Source: Tsukamurella paurometabola DSM 20162 (GTDB taxonomy: Bacteria > Actinomycetota > Actinomycetes > Mycobacteriales > Mycobacteriaceae). From it: a stretch of DNA of 64,000 nt. The notes beneath the pieces were generated by a model that was not told where the DNA came from, searched no databases, and saw only the letters and a list, made by a program, of their open reading frames with translations. Location: positions 1,178,001 to 1,242,000 of the forward strand of contig NC_014158.1 of NCBI RefSeq assembly GCF_000092225.1, in the 5' to 3' direction. This document shows, piece after piece, positions 1 through 8,279 of the stretch; within the stretch, counting starts at the first letter, position 1; the number at the start of each line of letters is the position of its first letter. A program made the translations under genes and the position numbers.

Positions 1-2302
1 CATCCCGCTCACCCGGCTGTGCCGCGACCGGTGCCACTACTGCACCTTCGTGACGGTGCCGGGCAAATTGGCCGCCGAGGGACATGGCGCCTTCCTCGAA
101 CCCGACGAGGTGCTCGACATCGCGCGGCGCGGCGCCGAGTTGGGCTGCCAGGAGGCGTTGTTCACGCTGGGCGATCGCCCCGAGGACCGCTGGGAAGCGG
201 CGCGGGTCTGGCTCGACGAGCGCGGCTACGACTCCACCCTGGACTACGTGCGCGCCATGTCGATCCGGGTGCTTGAAGAGACCGGCCTGTTGCCGCACCT
301 GAACCCGGGCGTCACCAGCTGGGAGGAGCTCACCCGTCTCAAGCCGGTATCCGCGTCGATGGGCATGATGCTGGAGACCACGTCCGAGCGACTGTTCACC
401 GAGAAGGGGCAGGCGCACTACGGCTCTCCCGATAAGGATCCCGCGGTGCGGCTGCGCGTCCTGCAGGACGCCGGCCGACTGTCGGTGCCCTACACCACCG
501 GTCTGCTGGTGGGGATCGGCGAGAACGAGCGAGAGCGCGCCGAGTCGATCCTCGCGATCCGCAAGGTGCACAAGGCCTTCGGGCACATTCAAGAGGTGAT
601 CATCCAGAACTTCCGCGCCAAGCCGGACACGGCCATGCGGAACGTGGCCGATCTGGGGCTCGACGAGTACCGGGCGACGATCGCCGTGACCCGCCTTGTG
701 CTGGGGCCGAAGATGCGCGTACAGGCTCCGCCGAACCTGGTGTCGGGGGAGGAGTGCCGCCTGCTGCTGGAGGCCGGTATCGATGACTGGGGCGGCGTCT
801 CGCCGGTGACACCCGATCATGTGAACCCCGAGCGGCCGTGGCCCGACCTCGACGCACTGCGGAACCTCACGGCCGAGGCGGGATTCGGATTGCAGCAGCG
901 TCTGGCCGTCCATCCCGAATACGTGCGTGCCGGGAACCCATGGATCGACCCCCGGGTGGCCCCGCACGTCGCCGCCCTCGCCGATCCGGCGACGGGGCTC
1001 GCGGATCCGCAGGCGTACCCGGTCGGCCTGCCCTGGCAGGAGCCCGACGAGGAGTGGGCGTCGTCCGGGCGCATCGACCTCAATACCGCCATCGACACTG
1101 ACGGCCGCAACACCGACACCCGCTCCGATCTGGGCTCGGCCTTCGGTGATTGGGAGACGGTACGCGAGCAGGTGCTCTCGCTCTCCGCGCCCGAGAAGGT
1201 GGAATCCGATGTGCTGTCGGCCCTGCGAGCGGCGGAGAAGAACCCGGGCGGCCTGTCCGACGATCAGTACCGCGCGCTGGCCTACGCGGACGGGCAGGGC
1301 CTCGAAGCGCTGGTCGCGCTCGCCGACCAACTGCGCCGAGATACGGTGGGCGACACCGTGACCTACGTGGTCAACCGGAACATCAACTTCACCAACATCT
1401 GCTACACCGGCTGCCGGTTCTGCGCCTTCGCGCAACGCAAGGGCGATGCCGACGCGTTCACGCTGTCGATGAAGGAGGTCGCCGACCGCGCTGAGGAGGC
1501 GTGGCAGGTGGGAGCCACCGAGGTGTGCATGCAGGGCGGTATCGACCCCGACCTGCCCGCCACCGGCTACGCCGATCTGGTGCGCGCAGTGAAGCAGCGG
1601 GTGCCGGGCATGCATGTGCACGCGTTCAGCCCGATGGAGATCGTCAACGGCGCGGCCCGGTCCGGCGAGTCCGTGCGCGACTGGCTGATCGGGTTGCGCG
1701 AGGCGGGTCTGGACACCATCCCGGGTACCGCCGCCGAGATCCTGGACGACGAGGTGCGGTGGGTTCTCACCAAGGGCAAGCTGCCCACCTCGGCGTGGAT
1801 CGATGTGGTCACCACCGCACATGAGGTGGGTATCCGCTCCAGCTCGACGATGATGTACGGCCACGTCGACAATCCGGCGCACTGGGTGACGCATCTCAAT
1901 GTGCTCAAGGGCATCCAAGACCGGACCGGCGGCTTCACCGAGTTCGTCCCGCTGCCCTTCGTGCACCAGAGCGCCCCGCTGTACCTCGCCGGCGCCGCCC
2001 GTCCCGGGCCCACCAAACGCGATAACCGTGCCGTGCACGCCCTGGCCCGGGTCATGCTGCACGGGCGCATCGAGCACGTTCAGACATCCTGGGTGAAACT
2101 GGGTACCGCGGGAACTCAGGCCATGCTGCAGGGCGGCGCGAACGACCTGGGTGGCACGCTCATGGAGGAGACGATCTCGCGGATGGCGGGTTCGTCACAC
2201 GGATCGGAGAAGACGGTGGCCGAATTGCACGCGATCGCCAACGGTATCGGGCGCCCGGCGCGTGAGCGCACGACGACGCACGCTCAGCGGGGTGCGGCGT
2301 GA
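1..2302 (+). CDS. fbiC: FO synthase FbiC, 5' end cut by the window edge
   Basis: Makes 7,8-didemethyl-8-hydroxy-5-deazariboflavin (FO), the chromophore of coenzyme F420, from tyrosine and a flavin-pathway diaminouracil. It is a fusion of CofG and CofH, two radical SAM enzymes. The reading frame is already open at base 2 and encodes the first cluster motif CRDRCHYC (CX3CX2C) straight away, so an in-frame GTG at base 50 is not the true start. The second motif, CYTGCRFC, lies near base 1400 and opens the CofH half. Mycobacterial FbiC is about 856 residues, so roughly 90 N-terminal residues are missing. The stop overlaps the GTG of the next gene. fbiA and fbiB lie in this window near 30-32.5 kb. 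Confidence 0.97.
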   Translation, partial: IPLTRLCRDRCHYCTFVTVPGKLAAEGHGAFLEPDEVLDIARRGAELGCQEALFTLGDRPEDRWEAARVWLDERGYDSTLDYVRAMSIRVLEETGLLPHLNPGVTSWEELTRLKPVSASMGMMLETTSERLFTEKGQAHYGSPDKDPAVRLRVLQDAGRLSVPYTTGLLVGIGENERERAESILAIRKVHKAFGHIQEVIIQNFRAKPDTAMRNVADLGLDEYRATIAVTRLVLGPKMRVQAPPNLVSGEECRLLLEAGIDDWGGVSPVTPDHVNPERPWPDLDALRNLTAEAGFGLQQRLAVHPEYVRAGNPWIDPRVAPHVAALADPATGLADPQAYPVGLPWQEPDEEWASSGRIDLNTAIDTDGRNTDTRSDLGSAFGDWETVREQVLSLSAPEKVESDVLSALRAAEKNPGGLSDDQYRALAYADGQGLEALVALADQLRRDTVGDTVTYVVNRNINFTNICYTGCRFCAFAQRKGDADAFTLSMKEVADRAEEAWQVGATEVCMQGGIDPDLPATGYADLVRAVKQRVPGMHVHAFSPMEIVNGAARSGESVRDWLIGLREAGLDTIPGTAAEILDDEVRWVLTKGKLPTSAWIDVVTTAHEVGIRSSSTMMYGHVDNPAHWVTHLNVLKGIQDRTGGFTEFVPLPFVHQSAPLYLAGAARPGPTKRDNRAVHALARVMLHGRIEHVQTSWVKLGTAGTQAMLQGGANDLGGTLMEETISRMAGSSHGSEKTVAELHAIANGIGRPARERTTTHAQRGAA

Positions 2303-3051
2303 ACGCGCTGGAGCCGCGCGGTGGCGCGGTCACGGGTGATGTCACGGATCTGGAATTGGCACGCACGGTGGGCGTCTTCGTGACGGTGACGCGGCCCGCC
2401 GTGGTGACCGCGAGGTTCGTCTCCACGCTCGCGGGCATGACCCCGATCCCGGTGGTCAACGGCTACCTGCGGCGCGATTCGGACGGGCGGTCGCGCTGGT
2501 GGGTGATCCCGGTGGGTGCTGTGACGACCGTCGCGGTGGCCTGGCCGAATGCGCTCGGCTTCGTCGCCCGGGTGCTCCCGCTGCAGCCCTATCTGGGCTT
2601 CGCCAACCAGACCATCGTGGTGGTCGGCGTTGCCGGCGAGCACGGCGTCGATCAGGTCTCCGAGCAGATCGACCTGGTGGCACGGGTGCTGGCGCGCAGG
2701 CAGATCGATGCCCGGTCGCTGCTCGGCGAGAACCCCGGGTGGAGCGAACTGGTGCCGGTGCGCGAGACCACCGACCGGCTGCGCGGCGGTATCGGTTCCG
2801 CGATCGGCGCCGTCCGCGAGGTGGTACACACCGTGAAGTCGGCGCGCTCCGCACTGGACGCCCGGCCGCGGCCGGCCTCAACCTTCGACAAGGTGAGCAG
2901 GCTCCCGGTCGTGGGTGCATTCGCCGGGTACGTGGGTGAGTTCGCGACGTTGCGCACCGTCGAATCGCGCGCCTCCGACGGCGCCAAGATCCTCGGCCTC
3001 GAAGCCGTCCTGTCCGGCGCGCCGACGGCGGAGCCGGAGAAGAACGACTGA
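2299..3051 (+). CDS. Conserved hypothetical protein coupled to fbiC
   Basis: A 250-residue protein I do not recognise. The GTG start overlaps the fbiC stop as GTGA, so the two are probably translationally coupled. There are two moderately hydrophobic stretches, around residues 63-83 and 93-112. The rest is mixed charged sequence, with an Ala/Arg-rich helical part near 155-190. There is no signal peptide and no catalytic motif that I can name. It ends one base before the stop of the convergent permease gene. A role beside F420 synthesis is suggested only by position. Confidence 0.75.
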   Translation: MNALEPRGGAVTGDVTDLELARTVGVFVTVTRPAVVTARFVSTLAGMTPIPVVNGYLRRDSDGRSRWWVIPVGAVTTVAVAWPNALGFVARVLPLQPYLGFANQTIVVVGVAGEHGVDQVSEQIDLVARVLARRQIDARSLLGENPGWSELVPVRETTDRLRGGIGSAIGAVREVVHTVKSARSALDARPRPASTFDKVSRLPVVGAFAGYVGEFATLRTVESRASDGAKILGLEAVLSGAPTAEPEKND

Positions 3052-3052
3052 C

Positions 3053-4270
3053 TCAGGAGATCAGGCCCACCACGGTGGCGCTGAGGAACGAGACCAGCGT
3101 GGCACCGTAGAGCAGCTTGAGGCCGAATTTGGCGATCTGATCGCCTTGGTCCGGGGCGAGCGACTTGGCGGCACCGGCGATGATCCCGATCGAGCTGAAG
3201 TTCGCGAAGGAGACCAGGAAGGTCTGCACGATCGCGGTGGCGCGCTCGCTCATCACCACGGCGCCGCCGGGGTTCTGCGAGGTGAACGACAGCATCGCGA
3301 CGAACTCGTTGCTCACGAGTTTGGTGGCCATGATCTGGCCCGCCTGCACGCACTCGCTCCACGGCACGCCGGTGAGCCAGGCGAGCGGCGCGAAGACGTG
3401 CCCCAGCACCTCCTGGAAGGTGGTGCCGTTGAAGATCGCCGCGAAGATTCCGTTGACGAGTGCGATGAGCGCGACGAAACCGATCAGCATGGCCGCCACC
3501 GTGAGTGCCACCTTGGCGCCGTCGAGGATGTACTCGCCGAGCATCTCGAAGAAGGACTGCTTCTTCTGCTCCGGTGCGGCGAAGACGTCGTCCTCGGGCG
3601 CCACCTCGTACGGATTGAGCAGCGAGACGATGATGAAGGCGCCGAACAGGTTCAGCACGATCGCCGCCACCACGTACTTGGGCTGGATCATCACCATGTA
3701 CGAGCCGACGATCGACATCGACACCGTCGACATCGCCGACGCGGAGAGCGTGTACAGGCGGTTCGACGGGAGCGTCGGCAGGATCTTCTTGATCGCGATG
3801 AAGTTCTCGGACTGGCCGATGATCGCGGAGCTGACGGCGTTGAAGGACTCCAACTTCGGCATGCCGGTGACCTTCGAGATGGCCAGGCCGAGGTACTTGA
3901 TGATCAGCGGCAGCAGCTTGAGAAACTGCAGGATGCCGATGAGCGAGGAGATCACGATGATCGGCAGCAGCACGTTCATGAAGAACGGGCCCGCCCCGTC
4001 GGGGTTGGTCTTGTAGTCGACGAGGCCGCCGAAGACGAAGGACGTGCCCTCGTGGGCGTAGCCCAACAGGGTCTTGAACCCGCGCGCCAGCGCGTCGATC
4101 ACCGTCTTGCCCACCGGTGTCTTGAGCATGAGCAGACCCAGCCCGAACTGGATCACGAGCATCAGCGCGATGTACGGCGCCTTCTTCTTGAGCATGGCGA
4201 CGTCCCGCGTGGGCAGGAACGCCAGCAGCAGGAACACAATGAGACCGAACACCCCGACGATTACGTGCAC
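3053..4270 (-). CDS. NupC-type concentrative nucleoside transporter
   Basis: A 405-residue integral membrane protein of the concentrative nucleoside transporter (CNT) family. These proteins import nucleosides using a proton or sodium gradient. It has about nine or ten hydrophobic segments. The family signatures are visible: SSLIGILQFLKLLP, a region with GQSEN near residue 173, and SMSIVGSYMVM near 205. The length fits the NupC family (about 400). The start is a GTG on the minus strand, and the first membrane segment begins within five residues of it. The 108 bases to the ferredoxin gene hold both divergent promoters. Confidence 0.9.
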   Translation of the reverse strand: MHVIVGVFGLIVFLLLAFLPTRDVAMLKKKAPYIALMLVIQFGLGLLMLKTPVGKTVIDALARGFKTLLGYAHEGTSFVFGGLVDYKTNPDGAGPFFMNVLLPIIVISSLIGILQFLKLLPLIIKYLGLAISKVTGMPKLESFNAVSSAIIGQSENFIAIKKILPTLPSNRLYTLSASAMSTVSMSIVGSYMVMIQPKYVVAAIVLNLFGAFIIVSLLNPYEVAPEDDVFAAPEQKKQSFFEMLGEYILDGAKVALTVAAMLIGFVALIALVNGIFAAIFNGTTFQEVLGHVFAPLAWLTGVPWSECVQAGQIMATKLVSNEFVAMLSFTSQNPGGAVVMSERATAIVQTFLVSFANFSSIGIIAGAAKSLAPDQGDQIAKFGLKLLYGATLVSFLSATVVGLIS

Positions 4271-4378
4271 CGGTGAATGAAATCACACGTCGGCAGGTTA
4301 GGCGACACTTCTTTGTGACGTGTTCCAACGGCCAGGAATACTGTCGGTAGGTCTCGACGTGTCCGAAGGAGTGATCAG

Positions 4379-4705
4379 GTGACGTACACCATCGCAGAGC
4401 CCTGTGTGGATGTGCTCGACAAGGCATGCATCGAAGAGTGCCCGGTTGACTGTATCTACGAGGGCAACCGGATGCTGTACATCCAGCCGGACGAGTGCGT
4501 CGACTGCGGTGCGTGCGAGCCGGTCTGCCCCGTCGAGGCGATCTTCTACGAGGACGACGTCCCGGATGAGTGGTCCGAGTACGTCACCGCCAACATCGAT
4601 TTCTTCAACGAGGTCGGTTCGCCCGGCGGTGCCGCCAAGACCGGCAAGATCGATTACGATCACCCGTTCATCAAGGCGCTGCCGCCGATGAACACCGAGG
4701 ACTGA
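4379..4705 (+). CDS. fdxA: 7Fe-type ferredoxin FdxA/FdxC
   Basis: A small cytosolic electron carrier with one 3Fe-4S and one 4Fe-4S cluster, of the 108-residue actinobacterial type. The N-terminal cluster ligands lie in CIEECPVDC (residues 17-25), and the second set in CVDCGACEPVC (40-50), followed by Pro. The C-terminal extension is acidic, as expected. AAGGAG at 4365-4370 precedes the GTG start. It sits just upstream of dapC, the same pairing as M. tuberculosis fdxC (Rv1177) and Rv1178. The partner reductase or cytochrome cannot be read from context. Confidence 0.97.
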   Translation: MTYTIAEPCVDVLDKACIEECPVDCIYEGNRMLYIQPDECVDCGACEPVCPVEAIFYEDDVPDEWSEYVTANIDFFNEVGSPGGAAKTGKIDYDHPFIKALPPMNTED

Positions 4706-4718
4706 CGGGCCGCGCACG

Positions 4719-5825
4719 GTGCAGAACCGTTCGCCGCTGGCCGCCCGTCTGCCCGACTTCCCCTGGGACACGCTGGCCGCCGCGAAGGCGCGGGCGGCCG
4801 CGCACCCCGGCGGCATCGTCGACCTCAGCGTCGGCACCCCGGTCGATCCGGTGGCCGAGCCGATCCGGCACGCGCTGTACGAGGGCTCGGCCTTTCCGGG
4901 CTACCCGGCCACCATCGGCACGATCGAGCTGCGTACCGCGGCCGCTGCTGCCCTGCACCGGCGGTACGGTTCCGTCGCGCTCCCGGAGAACGCGATCCTG
5001 CCCGTGATCGGCACGAAAGAAGCGATCGCACAGCTTCCGTCGGCTCTGGGGCTGGGGTCCGGCGACACCGTCGTGATCCCCGAGGTGGCGTACCCGACCT
5101 ACGAAGTGGGGGCGCTGCTGGCCGGGGCGAAGCCGGTGCGGGCCGACGGTACCGCCCAGCTCGTCTCCGAGAGTCCGGCGCTGGTCTTCGTCAACTCCCC
5201 GTCCAATCCCACCGGCACGGTGCTCGGCGTCGATCACCTGCGCAAGGTCGTGCAGTGGGCGCGTGAGCGCGAGGTGATCGTCGCCTCGGACGAGTGCTAC
5301 CTCGGTCTGGCCTGGGACGCCGAACCGGTCTCGATTCTCGATCCGAGGGTCTGCGACGGTGACCTGACCGGACTGATCGCGATCCACTCCCTGTCGAAGA
5401 CCTCGAACCTCGCCTCCTATCGGGCCGGGTTCTTCGCGGGCGATCCCGCGCTGATCGCCGATCTCGCGGCGGTGCGCAAGCACGCGGGGGCGATCGTGCC
5501 GTTCCCCGTGCAGGCGGCGATGACCTACGCACTGTCGGTGGACGAGCACGAGGCGCAGCAGCGCGCCCGCTACGCGTCTCGCCGTGAGGTACTGCTGGCC
5601 GCGGTGCGCGGTGCGGGCTTCCAGGTCGATCATTCCGAGGCCGGGCTGTACCTGTGGTCCACCCGCGGCGAGGCGTGCCGGGACACCGTGGACTGGTTCG
5701 CCGATCGCGGTATCCTCGTCGCCCCCGGCGAGTTCTACGGACCGCAGGGTGCGCAGCACGTCCGGATCGCTCTCACCGCCACCGACGAGCGCATCGCCGC
5801 GGCCGCGCAGCGCCTCGCGGCATGA
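4719..5825 (+). CDS. dapC: N-succinyldiaminopimelate aminotransferase DapC
   Basis: A PLP-dependent class I/II aminotransferase of 368 residues. It converts N-succinyl-2-amino-6-ketopimelate to N-succinyl-LL-diaminopimelate in lysine and peptidoglycan synthesis. The PLP lysine lies in SLSKTSNLASYRAG, preceded by SDECYLGL, and the substrate-binding Arg region is near the C terminus. It follows the ferredoxin gene by 13 bases, as in M. tuberculosis Rv1177-Rv1178. Its stop overlaps the next ATG as ATGA, tying it to the MNIO cassette. dapD and dapE are both within the next 6 kb. The GTG start was chosen because it gives the normal family length. Confidence 0.93.
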   Translation: MQNRSPLAARLPDFPWDTLAAAKARAAAHPGGIVDLSVGTPVDPVAEPIRHALYEGSAFPGYPATIGTIELRTAAAAALHRRYGSVALPENAILPVIGTKEAIAQLPSALGLGSGDTVVIPEVAYPTYEVGALLAGAKPVRADGTAQLVSESPALVFVNSPSNPTGTVLGVDHLRKVVQWAREREVIVASDECYLGLAWDAEPVSILDPRVCDGDLTGLIAIHSLSKTSNLASYRAGFFAGDPALIADLAAVRKHAGAIVPFPVQAAMTYALSVDEHEAQQRARYASRREVLLAAVRGAGFQVDHSEAGLYLWSTRGEACRDTVDWFADRGILVAPGEFYGPQGAQHVRIALTATDERIAAAAQRLAA

Positions 5826-6715
5826 CCGTCTCGGGCGTCTCCGCGGCCTGGCGGCCGGAGATCGCCCGGATGCTGCTCGATGCGGCGCAGGCGGGCGAGA
5901 TCGGATTCACCGAAGTGGTCGCCGAGAACCTGGACCCCGCGGCGCTCCCGGCCGATCTGGTCGCGTTGGCCGAGTGCGGGGTCACCGTGATCCCGCACGG
6001 CGTGACGCTGGGTCTCGCCGGCGCGGACCTGCCCGATCCGGGCCGGCTGCGGCGCCTCGCTGATCTCGCGACCGCGTTCGGCGCCCCACTGGTCAGTGAG
6101 CACGTGGCCTTCGTCCGCGCGGGCGAGCGGGGCGCCGACGACGGTGACGGCCCGCACGGCGAGGTGATCGAGCGAGTACTCGAAGCGGGACACCTCATGC
6201 CCGCGCCGCGCACTGCGGAGGCGCTCGACGTGCTGGTGGAGAACGTGCGCGCCGCCCAGGCCGCGTTGCCGGTCCCGCTGGCGCTGGAGAACATCGCCGC
6301 GCTCTTCGGGTGGCCCGAGGACGAGTACGACGAACCGGACTACCTCGCCGAACTGGTCGAGCGGACCGGGGTGGGTGTTGTACTCGATCTGGCCAATCTG
6401 TTCGCCTCCTGTGTGGCGCGCGGGCTCGACCCCGTCACCGAACTGCGGCGGTACCCGCTCGACGCGGTGGTGTACCTGCACATCGCCGGTGGTCGCTTCG
6501 ATGGTGCGCTGTATCTGGACACCCATGCCGATCCGATTCGGCCGGAAGTTCTCGATCTGCTTGCCGCCTGGCGGGATTCACAGCCTTCTCTTGGGTGGAA
6601 AGCCGCAGGTGGGGGCCCGGTTCCCGGAGTGTTGCTGGAACGAGACGAATCCGTGACCGAAACCGCCGTCCGGCACGAGATGCTGTCGCTACGAGAGGTT
6701 CTCGGGAACGACTGA
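5822..6715 (+). CDS. DUF692 / multinuclear non-heme iron oxidase (MNIO)-family enzyme
   Basis: A 297-residue TIM-barrel protein of the DUF692 family, which includes the peptide-modifying enzymes MbnB and TglH. The metal-site signature is complete: H59 (HGVTL), E93-H94 (SEH), E156 (LEN), D189 and N192 (DLANL), H220 (HIAGG) and D233/H235/D237 (DTHADP). Known relatives bind two or three iron ions and oxidatively rearrange cysteines in ribosomal peptides. The ATG overlaps the dapC stop (ATGA). Two short Cys-rich membrane peptides and a partner-like gene follow at once. I infer that it modifies those peptides. The family call is strong; the substrate is inference. Confidence 0.9.
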   Translation: MTVSGVSAAWRPEIARMLLDAAQAGEIGFTEVVAENLDPAALPADLVALAECGVTVIPHGVTLGLAGADLPDPGRLRRLADLATAFGAPLVSEHVAFVRAGERGADDGDGPHGEVIERVLEAGHLMPAPRTAEALDVLVENVRAAQAALPVPLALENIAALFGWPEDEYDEPDYLAELVERTGVGVVLDLANLFASCVARGLDPVTELRRYPLDAVVYLHIAGGRFDGALYLDTHADPIRPEVLDLLAAWRDSQPSLGWKAAGGGPVPGVLLERDESVTETAVRHEMLSLREVLGND

Positions 6716-6728
6716 CGGAGGTGTCGAG

Positions 6729-6986
6729 ATGGACGTCCTGGCGATCGTGATTCCGTTCTTCATTCTCTTCGTGTTCGCGGTGATCGCCGTGATCGCGACC
6801 CGCAGCCCGAAGGGTGCCAAAGGTTCTCGTCGTGCCGCCCGGCGCAGCGCGGCCGCCGGTGCTTCGGGTGCCGCCTTCTTCTTCGGCGGCGGCGACTCCT
6901 CCGGTGGTGGGCACTCGGGCGGCGGCCACTCCTGCGGCGGCGGTAGTTCCTGCGGCGGTTGCGGCGGCGGCGGTGGTGGCTGCTGA
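6729..6986 (+). CDS. Membrane-anchored Gly/Cys-rich peptide, candidate MNIO substrate
   Basis: An 85-residue protein in three parts. Residues 4-23 form a hydrophobic helix. Residues 24-45 are basic (Lys/Arg/Ala). The tail, 53-85, is almost only Gly, Ser, His and Cys, with cysteines at 69, 75, 78 and the last position, 85. GGAGGT at 6719-6724 serves the ATG. Small proteins with a membrane helix and a Gly/Cys-rich tail occur beside DUF692 genes in actinobacteria (recalled as the TIGR04222 type; no search was run). The likely role is as a substrate whose tail cysteines are oxidised by the upstream enzyme, perhaps for metal handling. An unmodified structural peptide is the alternative. Confidence 0.8.
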   Translation: MDVLAIVIPFFILFVFAVIAVIATRSPKGAKGSRRAARRSAAAGASGAAFFFGGGDSSGGGHSGGGHSCGGGSSCGGCGGGGGGC

Positions 6987-7017
6987 GCGGGCTTAGGGTG
7001 AACCGGGAGGTGCAGTG

Positions 7018-7311
7018 ATGGAGATCTTCGCAGTCATCGTCGTCGTTCTGCTCGTGATCGGGATCGTTTCCGCGGTCACCGGTGGCGACGCGCGCAAGGG
7101 CACCCGGCGTCGCGGATCGAGTGAGTCCTGGTTCTTCGCCGGCGGCAGTTCCGCCGCCGATTCCGGCCACCACGGTCACGACTCCGGAACCACCTGCAGT
7201 GCCGCCAACTGCAGTGCCGCCAACTGCAGTGCCTCCAACTGCAGTGCGAGCAGCTGCGGCGGATCGAGCTCGTGCAGTTCCAGCAGTTCGAGTAGCTGTG
7301 GTTCGTCCTGA
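7018..7311 (+). CDS. Membrane-anchored Ser/Cys-repeat peptide, candidate MNIO substrate
   Basis: A 97-residue protein with the same plan as its upstream neighbour: a hydrophobic helix at residues 3-20, a basic stretch at 26-33, then a low-complexity tail. The tail has seven cysteines (60, 65, 70, 75, 80, 86, 94). The first five are spaced every five residues in CSAAN/CSASN/CSASS repeats, and poly-Ser follows. A His/Asp patch (HHGHD, 51-55) precedes the repeats. The ATG at 7018 fits GGGAGG at 7005-7010 better than the GTG three bases earlier. The next gene starts inside its last codons. Function is inferred from context. Confidence 0.8.
   Translation: MEIFAVIVVVLLVIGIVSAVTGGDARKGTRRRGSSESWFFAGGSSAADSGHHGHDSGTTCSAANCSAANCSASNCSASSCGGSSSCSSSSSSSCGSS
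7195..7254 (+). repeat. Four tandem 15-bp units encoding the CSAxN repeat
   Basis: The units begin at 7195, 7210, 7225 and 7240. The first two are identical (TGCAGTGCCGCCAAC), the third differs by one base, and the fourth keeps only its first half. Each encodes one cysteine-headed pentapeptide. The near identity at DNA level suggests recent slippage expansion. Confidence 0.9.
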
Positions 7312-7729
7312 CGCGCGCGAGCGCCTGCGTCGCCGCCAGAGCGCCGTGCTCGACGACCTGCTGGCGGCGCGGGTGCCTGCGGGATTCGACGCGCGAGCTG
7401 CGGCGCTCACGTCACGGGTACTCGCGGTCAAACGCGCCGGTTCAGCGGGCCGTGCGTGTCCGTCGCTGAGGACGCTCGGCACCTGGCCGCACGGTTTCGT
7501 CGCGTACGCGGCCACCCACCCGAAGGAGGGGTGCTCCGCACACGACGCACGCGCCTACATCACCTGGTTGCGCGCGCACGGGACGGCGGCGGAGCGATCC
7601 TGGGTCGCCGTCGAATCGGTACGCAGCGGTGCCCGAAGGTGGGCCGTGGCCGGTGGGCGCCCGGTCGTCCGTATCGGTGCGTGGACCGTCGGAGTCCCCG
7701 CGACCTCGCCCACACCTCGCGCGCAATGA
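7298..7729 (+). CDS. Small Arg/Ala-rich protein, possible MNIO partner
   Basis: A 143-residue soluble protein starting at a GTG that overlaps the 3' end of the Ser/Cys peptide gene by 14 bases in another frame. It opens with a charged helix (RPDARERLRRRQ), then LDDLLAARVPAGFD and a region ending in ARAYITWLRAHG. By eye this resembles the small helical partner proteins that accompany DUF692 enzymes (DUF2063 or MbnC-like escorts), but the match is weak and rests on memory. Position and overlap argue that it belongs to the cassette. It could be the subunit that recruits the peptide to the enzyme. Confidence 0.65.
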   Translation: MVRPDARERLRRRQSAVLDDLLAARVPAGFDARAAALTSRVLAVKRAGSAGRACPSLRTLGTWPHGFVAYAATHPKEGCSAHDARAYITWLRAHGTAAERSWVAVESVRSGARRWAVAGGRPVVRIGAWTVGVPATSPTPRAQ

Positions 7730-7793
7730 TGTCCGGATCGCCGAACCGATGGCGTACGCTATTGCAAAAGAAGGCGTCGTAGCGGTTGGTGGA

Positions 7794-8273
7794 ATGTTGA
7801 GTGTGAGGGACCTGGGAGTTCGCCCGGTGGTCATCGTGATCGTCATGGTGCTGCTGGGCGGGTCCGGTCTGTGGCTGGTGGAGTCTCGATTCGTCGCGGG
7901 CCGCCCCGGCCTCATCGATGACCTCGGGCGCACGCCCGCCGGGCCGCAGGATTTCCGCTTGGGGACCCTCCTCGGCCTGACCGTCGATCAGGCGATGGAT
8001 GTGGTCGGCGCGCCGAGCGAGCACGTGAACTCACGGCCGTGGATAGTGCCGCTGAACCGCGCGACCGATGTCGACACGGCGCGCATCTCGGCCGCCTGCT
8101 TCACCCCGGCGTCGCGGCAATTGGCGGTCGAGGTGGCGAACAACGACCAACTCTCCTCCGGAGACTGGCGGATCGCCCTGCGCGGCGATGCCCCCGCCCG
8201 GGTGGACCGGCTGCGGGACGTGACGGACTGCACCGTCACCTCGCCCGCCAGCCGGCTGCGCGTGGGTGACTGA
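7794..8273 (+). CDS. Hypothetical protein with one N-terminal membrane helix
   Basis: A 159-residue protein I do not recognise. Residues 9-26 are strongly hydrophobic (VRPVVIVIVMVLLGG), giving one anchor with the rest probably outside the membrane. The exported part contains two cysteines (in SAACFTP and VTDCTVT) about 40 residues apart, which could form a disulfide. The ATG at 7794 puts the anchor at the N terminus and has a GGTGGA just before it; an ATG 45 bases upstream is less convincing. It lies 64 bases after the MNIO cassette and could be part of it, but it has no Cys-rich tail. It ends 6 bases from the convergent dapD stop. Confidence 0.65.
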   Translation: MLSVRDLGVRPVVIVIVMVLLGGSGLWLVESRFVAGRPGLIDDLGRTPAGPQDFRLGTLLGLTVDQAMDVVGAPSEHVNSRPWIVPLNRATDVDTARISAACFTPASRQLAVEVANNDQLSSGDWRIALRGDAPARVDRLRDVTDCTVTSPASRLRVGD

Positions 8274-8279
8274 CCCGCG

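Noticed and set aside
2652-4427. A 591-codon frame on the minus strand spanning the permease gene
   Set aside because: The permease frame has membrane helices and family motifs; this one is Arg/His-rich and crosses the ends of the neighbouring genes.
7195-7254. CRISPR-like repeat array
   Set aside because: The 15-bp units have no spacers and keep the reading frame of a peptide gene.
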